A program made the translations under genes and the position numbers. This document shows positions 24,614-29,359 of a stretch of 29,359 nt of DNA, in pieces. The stretch is from contig JANYBR010000233.1 of NCBI GenBank assembly GCA_025360685.1, forward strand, positions 1 through 29,359. Direction: 5' to 3'. Every line of letters begins with the position of its first letter. Within the stretch, counting starts at the first letter, position 1. The stretch comes from Pseudomonadota bacterium. Its GTDB lineage: Bacteria > Pseudomonadota > Alphaproteobacteria > Micropepsales > Micropepsaceae. The notes under the pieces were generated by a model that was not told the DNA's origin, made no database searches, and worked only from the letters and a program-made list of their open reading frames with translations.

Positions 24614-26137
24614 TCAGGGCTTGCGAACGAACAGCAGGCGAACGCGGCCCGTGCGCTCGGTTTCGGTCCATGCCGCCGCTGAGTTGAGGCCGTCAGCCCA
24701 GGCCATCATGTCCGCGTCGCTGCGGTATTGCAGCGTCCAGTCGGCAATGAACTCCATTGGCCAGAAATTGCTCAACGAACACTCGTTCATGTTGCCGATG
24801 ATCAGCAGGCCGCCTGGCATCAGCAGGTCGTAGAGCCGCCTTGTCAGCGCCTTGGCGCGATGGGCCGTCAGGTAATCCAAAAGGCCAACCGAGTAGACCA
24901 GATCCTGCGGCGGCAATCCCGCCAGGCCGTTGGTACCGCGCAGGATGTCGGTGAACGAGATGTTCAGACCCTGCACTTTGACGCGGCCGTCTGAATTCAA
25001 CACGTACGGATAGGTCGACTCATGGGCGTATTGCAGCGCGTCCATCTCCTGGTCGATCAGGGAAAATTCCGCCCGATGTCCCGAGCCCGTATGACTGGCA
25101 AGGAATGCGCCAACCTCGCGCGCCGGCCCGCTGCCGAGGCTGGTGATCCGCGCCGGACGGTCATGTCCGCGCGCATGCACCACATCGGAAATATGTGTGC
25201 GTACCACTTCCATGCGGGTGCGAATGCACTCGGCGACTTCGAGTCCGACGCGGTGCATCAGCATCTCATAGGCATTGTTGCCGAGCCGCTCCCAGTCATA
25301 GACCTGGTTCATGATTTCAAAATCACCAGGATAGCCCAGTGGCTTTGCGTACGAGCGGTCCCAGATCGCGCCCATGCGCAATTCGGGAGTCAGCACCATT
25401 TCCGTGAACTCCTTGGTTGCCTCGCGCACTTCGCGTTCGTTGACCATGGCATGAGTCAGGTCGTTGCCGATGCGCCACAAGGAGCGCCATTGCTGCAATA
25501 GCCGTGGTTCGCAGGTTTCGAACGCCTCGCCCTGGTCCAGGCCATGTTTCAGTCCGACGGCGACGGACAAATTGGACTCCAGAACGGCGCGATAGGAACG
25601 CAGAAGCTTGAGCACGTCGGCACAAAAGGCGCGATATTCGGATGGCACGAGTTGGCTTGTTTCACTTACGAACAGCGGCGAACGCGCCGCGATCTGTGCC
25701 TGGGTGTTGCGGGTGAGCAGTTTGTCGAACTCGATAAAGCGGTCGACAAAATTGAACGCGACTTTTGAACCGAACACCGTGTTCTCGGAGCGGCAGACGC
25801 GCGCAATGGATTCGAAGATCGGCAAGCCCGACTGCTGGATGCTGAGTGAGACAGTCTCGCCGACTTCCAGGTGATCGTCGTGCGACTGCTTGGAAAGAGC
25901 CGCGAGGCCGCCGAGGCTGATGTCATGCAGCCGGTACGCGTTCGACCTTACCCGCACCCGTGGCGCAAGGCTGGGAAACAATTGGCGCGCGTCATAGCGC
26001 TGTGGACGGAAGCGGACTTGTCGGCCCGTCGAACCCTTCAACTCTTCGTACGCAAGCATAACGGTACCCCATGGAGAACTATGTTCTTGTCCGTCCGAAG
26101 GCACCCCACGGGCGTCGTTCTTGGGCGCCCTCACCAT
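24614..26137 (-). CDS. PilZ domain fused to PhcB-like SAM-dependent methyltransferase
   Basis: This is a 507-residue, probably cytoplasmic protein. The N-terminal PilZ domain (about 38-150) has RxxxR as RYDAR (47-51) and D-x-S-x-x-G as DISLGG (72-77), so c-di-GMP binding is expected. A helical middle ends in SYAKPLGYPGDFEIMNQVY (262-280), a signature I know from proteins annotated as 3-hydroxypalmitate methyl ester biosynthesis (PhcB) proteins. A Rossmann methyltransferase follows, with SAM motif I SLGSGPAREV (333-342) and acidic Asp362. The substrate may be a hydroxy fatty acid, but that rests on family resemblance. The start is uncertain: ATG 26137 has GGGA, ATG 26059 has GGGG upstream, and GTG 26173 is too close to the CtrA-type site at 26183. 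It is convergent with the six-TM kinase. Confidence 0.9.
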   Translation of the reverse strand: MVRAPKNDARGVPSDGQEHSSPWGTVMLAYEELKGSTGRQVRFRPQRYDARQLFPSLAPRVRVRSNAYRLHDISLGGLAALSKQSHDDHLEVGETVSLSIQQSGLPIFESIARVCRSENTVFGSKVAFNFVDRFIEFDKLLTRNTQAQIAARSPLFVSETSQLVPSEYRAFCADVLKLLRSYRAVLESNLSVAVGLKHGLDQGEAFETCEPRLLQQWRSLWRIGNDLTHAMVNEREVREATKEFTEMVLTPELRMGAIWDRSYAKPLGYPGDFEIMNQVYDWERLGNNAYEMLMHRVGLEVAECIRTRMEVVRTHISDVVHARGHDRPARITSLGSGPAREVGAFLASHTGSGHRAEFSLIDQEMDALQYAHESTYPYVLNSDGRVKVQGLNISFTDILRGTNGLAGLPPQDLVYSVGLLDYLTAHRAKALTRRLYDLLMPGGLLIIGNMNECSLSNFWPMEFIADWTLQYRSDADMMAWADGLNSAAAWTETERTGRVRLLFVRKP

Positions 26138-26182
26138 CGTTCCCGTTCTGCCGATCGTTGAGTCGTCGGTCACGATTCAGGA

Positions 26183-26201
26183 ATGGTTAACAAACTATTA
26201 A
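26183..26201 (-). promoter_or_regulatory. CtrA-type full site TTAA-N7-TTAACCAT upstream of the PilZ-methyltransferase
   Basis: Read on the minus strand: TTAA, TAGTTTG, TTAACCAT. This is a perfect CtrA consensus and almost identical to the site at 12317-12335. It lies about 46 bases before ATG 26137, where it would overlap a -35 region, and it argues against the GTG start at 26173. Confidence 0.7.
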
Positions 26202-26237
26202 TAACGCAAAGAGTCTGATGAATCAAGCACATGCGCC

Positions 26238-26284
26238 CCCCTCATTTGAGGGGTACGTTATGGTTAAGCGTTAACCTTCGTTAA
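26238..26284. promoter_or_regulatory. Hairpin and cluster of TTAA half-sites
   Basis: CCCCTCA-TT-TGAGGGG (26238-26253) is a tight inverted repeat. Right after it come GGTTAA-GCG-TTAACC (26262-26276, perfect dyad) and another TTAAC at 26281. The TTAA spacings (3 and 6 bases) are not the canonical 7, so these may be auxiliary CtrA half-sites or another operator. They lie between the methyltransferase and the hypothetical gene at 26458. Confidence 0.45.
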
Positions 26285-26457
26285 CTCCGCGCGAAGACTC
26301 TGATCTCATTGCAAATTGAGTCACTTAGCCTCGTCGCGCGCCGGCGTTCGCAGCGAATTCGATGCGTAAAATGCAATCGGATTGCATAGCTCGCATTTAG
26401 CACTTTTTTGTCACGCTTCTTCGGTTCCCGCATTGGGGGCAGAACCGAAGGGCGGCC

Positions 26458-26757
26458 ATGTTTCTGTATCGTGTGAAGGTCGAGGAGCTGACGGCGCAAA
26501 GCTTGTCCCTGCTGAAATCAGATCTCAGCCAGGGAGAAGAAAATCTACGCGCCCATTGTCCAATCCGTGAGATGAACGTCGTGGCCGACGACCGCAGCGC
26601 CAAGGGACAACTCGACATCTATCTGGCGCTCGATGACTTCATCGACGGCATGCAGGTGCGCCGCCTGTTTGGAGAGTTGCGGGCCATGATTGCACTGGAC
26701 CTGCACACAGCGAAAGCTCCCGAGCCGCGGGTCAGCACGGAATTCATCCACATCTAG
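26458..26757 (+). CDS. Hypothetical protein, 99 residues
   Basis: The product starts MFLYRVKVEELTAQSLSLLK and is soluble and mildly acidic, with an alternating strand-helix character (GQLDIYLALDDFIDGMQVRR). I recognise no family. ATG 26458 follows GAAGGG about five bases upstream. It stands alone in its direction, with the minus-strand dioxygenase gene ending 13 bases beyond its stop. The opposite-strand frame at 26545-26751 is shorter and less protein-like. Confidence 0.6.
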   Translation: MFLYRVKVEELTAQSLSLLKSDLSQGEENLRAHCPIREMNVVADDRSAKGQLDIYLALDDFIDGMQVRRLFGELRAMIALDLHTAKAPEPRVSTEFIHI

Positions 26758-26769
26758 ACGACAGGATCT

Positions 26770-27588
26770 CTACGCGTCGTAGAAAAACGGCGCGTGCAGT
26801 CCGATCAAGGTGCGCTCGCGCTCGCTTGTGGCACGCTCCGCCGCGTCCGGCGTGACATGGTTGATCTCGCTGGTCATGAATATCCGTTGCGCTATGTCCC
26901 GTCTGGCATAATGCACCTGCAGGAAGAAGCGCCCGTAATCCGGCTGGGCCTGCGTGCCGCGGTGCCAGGCGTCCGAAACGAACAGGATCGCGTCGCCGGC
27001 GCGAGCAGGCAAGAGAACTGCCGGCTTATTTTCGAAGGTCAAGGCCATGTCGTTGATGCGGTCGCGGGGCGGCAAGCGGCCCGAACGATGTGAGCCCGGC
27101 AGGACTGCCGTCGGTCCGGCTTCCAGCGGGCAATCCTGGAGGAAGATGTGCGCGCCGATCGCAAATACAGGGTAGGGGATGGCGTCAGGCCAGGGCACAT
27201 TTTCGGGACGTGGCACATGCGGCCCGGCGTCGACGTGCCATGGCCCGCCCTGATGACCGGGTACATTGCGCCAGGCGGTGTTCGCGATGACGTGGCAGTC
27301 CTCGCCCAGAAGCGGTTCAATCGCGTCGAGGATGGCACGCGAAGCGACCGCCTTTTGCGAGAGCGGCGAGCGGTTCAGCATGCCGTGGCGAAACTCGCCG
27401 TGCACGTCCTGCGGGCGATCGGCCTGCGAACGCTCATAAACTTCTGAAATTTCGGCACCCAGGGCTGCGATTCCGTCCGCCGTCAGGACATCGCGCAACA
27501 GTGCATAGCCGTCGCGCTCCAGCTGCAGCGAAGCCGAGGGTGCAGCTTCTTTCAGCAGAACGAGATTTCCATGCCGGCGCTTGATCAT
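26770..27588 (-). CDS. Phytanoyl-CoA dioxygenase (PhyH)-family protein
   Basis: This 272-residue Fe(II)/2-oxoglutarate dioxygenase-like enzyme has the metal triad His118-x-Asp120 in GGPWHVDAGPH and His209 in SDAWHRGTQ. A basic residue for 2-oxoglutarate follows in YGRFFLQVHYARR (Arg220). Other marks are the N-terminal LQLERDGYALLRDVLTADG, typical of PhyH, and the core GAHIFLQDCPLEAGPTAVLP and GSHRSGR. Members hydroxylate acyl-CoA or varied small molecules; the substrate cannot be told. ATG 27588 lacks a clear ribosome binding site. It lies downstream of the Met-rich protein gene on the same strand, separated by a strong hairpin. Confidence 0.9.
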   Translation of the reverse strand: MIKRRHGNLVLLKEAAPSASLQLERDGYALLRDVLTADGIAALGAEISEVYERSQADRPQDVHGEFRHGMLNRSPLSQKAVASRAILDAIEPLLGEDCHVIANTAWRNVPGHQGGPWHVDAGPHVPRPENVPWPDAIPYPVFAIGAHIFLQDCPLEAGPTAVLPGSHRSGRLPPRDRINDMALTFENKPAVLLPARAGDAILFVSDAWHRGTQAQPDYGRFFLQVHYARRDIAQRIFMTSEINHVTPDAAERATSERERTLIGLHAPFFYDA

Positions 27589-27636
27589 GGCGCATGCTAG
27601 ACGCGCCGGCCCATGCCGATCAATGGTTCAAGCGAG

Positions 27637-27669
27637 CGGGCGGGACGCGGAGGAATAGCGTCCCGCCCG
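27637..27669 (-). terminator. Hairpin terminator after the Met-rich protein gene
   Basis: CGGGCGGGACGC (27637-27648) and GCGTCCCGCCCG (27658-27669) form a perfect 12-bp stem with a 9-base loop, extendable by three weaker pairs. It lies 33 bases beyond the stop codon at 27702. No T-run follows, as is common in GC-rich genomes. Confidence 0.65.
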
Positions 27670-27701
27670 TTCTGGGCGTTCCTGCACTGGTACGCTGGGG
27701 A

Positions 27702-27998
27702 TTAGTGCGAGGAGCCGCCCATGGTGTTGGCCGGAGCCATCGTGTTGGCCGGGGCCATGGTATTGGCCGGCGCCATGGCGTTGCTCGACGTCATCGGCTT
27801 CTTCTTGTGCTTCATCGGCTTCTTCGTCGCCGTCATGGCGTTGGCAGACATGGCGTCTTTTGTTGCCATGCTGTTGGCGGGAGCCATCGTATTGGCGGGC
27901 GCCATCGTGTTGCTGGGTGTCATCGAACCTTCGGCATAGGCGCCCGTTGCGAGCGTGAGGCCGAATGCGAGAGTGGCGAGTGTGAGATGTGCCTTCAT
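27702..27998 (-). CDS. Secreted Met-rich hexapeptide-repeat protein
   Basis: This 98-residue protein has a signal peptide (MKAHLTLATLAFGLTLATG, cleavage near AYA-E). Two runs of Met every six residues follow (units like MAPANT), on either side of a Lys/His-rich centre (KKPMKHKKKPM). It resembles Met-repeat exported proteins such as the MxKDx-type, but the units differ. Periodic exposed Met suggests metal (Cu) binding or oxidant scavenging; this is inference. It lies downstream of the DUF1223 gene, same strand, 86 bases away, and may be part of its transcript. The 18-bp DNA repeats behind the units are at 27721-27774 and 27868-27921. Confidence 0.8.
   Translation of the reverse strand: MKAHLTLATLAFGLTLATGAYAEGSMTPSNTMAPANTMAPANSMATKDAMSANAMTATKKPMKHKKKPMTSSNAMAPANTMAPANTMAPANTMGGSSH
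27721..27921 (-). repeat. Two arrays of 18-bp tandem repeats inside the Met-rich gene
   Basis: Three units lie at 27721-27774 and three at 27868-27921. Each unit reads on the plus strand like ATGGTGTTGGCCGGAGCC with a few changes. They encode the MAPANT-type hexapeptides on the minus strand. Copy number could vary by slippage. Confidence 0.8.
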
Positions 27999-28084
27999 AA
28001 AAGTTCTCTTTCTATTGTCTGGTTGATTTTGTCGCGCGCGCGGCGCGAGTTTCGGGAATCCCCCGGAACGGATTGTCCTTCTGC

Positions 28085-28762
28085 TTATCCTTTGTAGGCG
28101 GCGAGAATGGCTCCGCCATTCGGTCCTTGGACGAGGATCGCAGTCGCGAGACCGTCCTGCGCAGGTGGAATTTGGAAAACTTCGGCGTGGCCCGACCAGC
28201 CGCCGAGACGAGTGAGTGAGCGAACCACATTCTTGTGCGGCAAGGTCACGCCTTCGTTCTCGCCGCGCGCGACCGAGACATTGATCGTTCTGGGCTCGTA
28301 ACGGACAAGCCAGACATCGGCGGTGGCAGCCACTTTGGCGGTGGCGATGGAAAGTTTGTCACCCACGACACCGATCTGCGGGCCGTTGAGCGTTGCGGAC
28401 GCCACTAGCCGTTCGACTTCACGCAGCTCGTTGCCCACGGTGTCGAGCGACCCGTTGACGACGATTTGGGGCGTGAACGGACTACCGTGACCAAGGCCGC
28501 GCGCATAGCCGACCTGCCGTGCGGTGAATTCCGGCTTGGCGAACGTGTCTTTCCAGCCTAGATAGTCCCAATAGGTGACTCCAAAGCTGAGAGCCAGGAC
28601 GTCGGGCCGGTTGCTGATTGCCGCGAGGTTGGCATTGGCAGGCGGGCACGACGAGCAACCCTGGCTGGTGAACAGTTCGACGACGACGGGCTGTGCCTGG
28701 GCGGCGCTGGCGACAAGAAGAACCGCTGCCGCGGCAATCCCGTTTGAAATCAGTCTGGTCAT
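28085..28762 (-). CDS. DUF1223 thioredoxin-like secreted protein
   Basis: This 225-residue protein starts with a signal peptide (MTRLISNGIAAAAVLLVASA, cleavage near AQA). The motif VVVELFTSQGCSSCPPANAN follows directly; the CSSC pair (Cys36, Cys39) sits as in DUF1223 proteins, which have a thioredoxin-like fold and are thought to act in periplasmic redox. Other family marks are VLALSFGVTYWDYLGWKDTF and GSPFTPQIVVNG. The frame opens at ATG 28792, but that codon overlaps the -10 of the sigma-F-type promoter (28792-28795), so ATG 28762 is the more likely start. It faces the ECF sigma gene, and both have the same promoter motif. Confidence 0.9.
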   Translation of the reverse strand: MTRLISNGIAAAAVLLVASAAQAQPVVVELFTSQGCSSCPPANANLAAISNRPDVLALSFGVTYWDYLGWKDTFAKPEFTARQVGYARGLGHGSPFTPQIVVNGSLDTVGNELREVERLVASATLNGPQIGVVGDKLSIATAKVAATADVWLVRYEPRTINVSVARGENEGVTLPHKNVVRSLTRLGGWSGHAEVFQIPPAQDGLATAILVQGPNGGAILAAYKG

Positions 28763-28791
28763 CGTGAAGTACCACTGGTTACACCACTCCA

Positions 28792-28817
28792 TTCGAAGTA
28801 TTGGGTCAGTTGGTTAC
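28792..28817 (-). promoter_or_regulatory. Sigma-F-type promoter GTAACC-N16-CGAA for the DUF1223 gene
   Basis: On the minus strand GTAACC (28817-28812) and CGAA (28795-28792) are separated by exactly 16 bases. This equals the promoter I recall for the Caulobacter sigma-F ECF regulon. Transcription would start near 28785, about 20 bases before ATG 28762. Confidence 0.75.
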
Positions 28818-28864
28818 ACCCGCGCTCGCCGTTTTGACGATTTGGTGTTCGACGTAACAGCGAT

Positions 28865-28890
28865 GTAACCTTTGCAGCGGTTCCAACGAA
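28865..28890 (+). promoter_or_regulatory. Sigma-F-type promoter GTAACC-N16-CGAA for the ECF sigma gene
   Basis: GTAACC (28865-28870) and CGAA (28887-28890) have exactly 16 bases between, the same as the divergent promoter at 28792-28817. It points to autoregulation. Transcription would begin near 28897, giving a leader of about 15 bases before TTG 28912. Confidence 0.75.
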
Positions 28891-28911
28891 ATTGAACATG
28901 AAGGCTTCGGC

Positions 28912-29359
28912 TTGATAGCTGCGGAAGCAGAATTGAGGGCGCTGATGTTGCGATCGCTGACCGGCGATGGCAAAGCGTATGACACTCTCTTACGCCGTTT
29001 GAATTGTTATTTACGCGCTTACTATTCCCGACGCTTAGGCGCGGGCCGTGCCGCGGATGCCGAAGATCTGTTGCAAGAGACGTTGGTTGCCATGCATGCG
29101 CGTAGATTGACTTATGACACGACACGGCCCTTTACAGCCTGGGTGCATGCGATCGCGCGCTACAAGCTGATCGATCATTTCCGTCGCACCAAGCGCCGTG
29201 CGGAAGATCCTCTGGACGATGCGGACATTCTGTTCGGCTCCGAGGATGCCAATGCCGCGGAAGCGCAAATTGATGTCGAGCAGCTGTTGCGCCGCCTGCC
29301 GGAGAAAACCCGCCGTCTGATCCGCGATGTAAAGATCGAAGGCCTGTCGACGGCCGAGG
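28912..29359 (+). CDS. ECF sigma factor, sigma-F/ECF16-like, 3' end cut by window
   Basis: The frame reads IAAEAELRALMLRSLTGDGK, then sigma region 2 (AEDLLQETLVAMHARRLTYD ... FTAWVHAIARYKLIDHFRRT), a linker, and the start of region 4 (QLLRRLPEKTRRLIRDVKIE, then GLSTAE) before the window ends. The N-terminus ELRALM-x-x-SL-x-GD is typical of the sigma-F/ECF16 group, which responds to oxidants or heavy metals and is held by a DUF1109-type membrane anti-sigma. TTG 28912 is chosen because it includes this conserved start and has GAAGG eight bases upstream; ATG 28945 would truncate it, and ATG 28898 is in another frame. The anti-sigma gene is expected just downstream of the window. Confidence 0.88.
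   Translation, partial: MIAAEAELRALMLRSLTGDGKAYDTLLRRLNCYLRAYYSRRLGAGRAADAEDLLQETLVAMHARRLTYDTTRPFTAWVHAIARYKLIDHFRRTKRRAEDPLDDADILFGSEDANAAEAQIDVEQLLRRLPEKTRRLIRDVKIEGLSTAE

Noticed and set aside
23031..24671. 546-residue minus-strand frame opposite the six-TM kinase
   Set aside because: Its His/Arg/Asp-rich, motif-free sequence is the usual shadow of a GC-rich coding region; the kinase on the plus strand has all its domains.
26770..26782. TCTACG-CGT-CGTAGA inverted repeat near the end of the PhyH-like gene
   Set aside because: It is short and formed by the last codons and stop of the gene; no sign of function as a terminator.
27721..27939. Plus-strand 72-residue frame that is very hydrophobic (MVLAGAIVLAGAM...)
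   Set aside because: It is antisense to the Met-rich secreted protein; its hydrophobic look follows from the reverse complement of the 18-bp repeats. The minus-strand frame has a proper signal peptide.

Overview
The window looks like chromosomal DNA of an alphaproteobacterium, probably of the order Hyphomicrobiales (Bradyrhizobium/Rhodopseudomonas-like). The signs are the moderately high GC, the FixL- and FixJ-like proteins, PilZ proteins, DUF465 and DUF3309 small proteins, two perfect CtrA-type sites (TTAA-N7-TTAACCAT), and an ECF sigma factor with sigma-F-type promoters. No rRNA, tRNA, CRISPR array, transposase or phage gene was seen. This placement is inferred from gene content, not from a marker gene.

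Layout. (1) 1-6250 is metabolic. It holds the start of an FAD-linked oxidase (cut by the window edge), an HSL-type esterase flanked by two copies of a 63-bp repeat, a secreted Sel1-like protein, and a three-gene operon (active-site-less SDR, epoxide-hydrolase-like protein, ACMSD-like amidohydrolase). (2) 6350-8460 holds small envelope and stress-type proteins: a two-TM protein, a DUF3309 mini-protein, an RcnB-like protein and a short hypothetical. (3) 8528-10665 holds two Crp/Fnr regulators in divergent orientation. A 16-bp Crp-geometry palindrome, TGTCTG-N4-CAGACA, lies upstream of both and again upstream of the RcnB-like gene. (4) 10679-12963 holds a GT87-like membrane glycosyltransferase, a DUF465 protein behind a CtrA-type site, and a tiny membrane protein.

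(5) 13035-26137 is a dense signalling block. It contains a FixJ-type single-domain receiver facing a GAF histidine kinase, then an operon of a soluble hybrid kinase with a FixL-like haem PAS, a REC-PAS-GGDEF-EAL protein and a PilZ protein. A FixJ-like regulator is divergent from that operon. Next come a FadL-type porin, a six-TM histidine kinase and, convergent with it, a PilZ domain fused to a PhcB-like methyltransferase. The last gene has its own CtrA-type site. (6) 26458-29359 holds a hypothetical protein, a phytanoyl-CoA-dioxygenase-like enzyme, a Met-rich repeat protein, and a divergent pair (DUF1223 protein and ECF sigma factor) with matching GTAACC-N16-CGAA promoters.

Three systems may be new. 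The first is an oxygen-to-c-di-GMP operon: haem-PAS kinase, then GGDEF/EAL protein, then PilZ effector. The second is a possible fatty-acid-ester signalling set: PilZ-PhcB-like synthase, six-TM kinase and FadL porin. The third is a small Crp-family regulon defined by the shared palindrome. All three are inferences from motifs and gene order.
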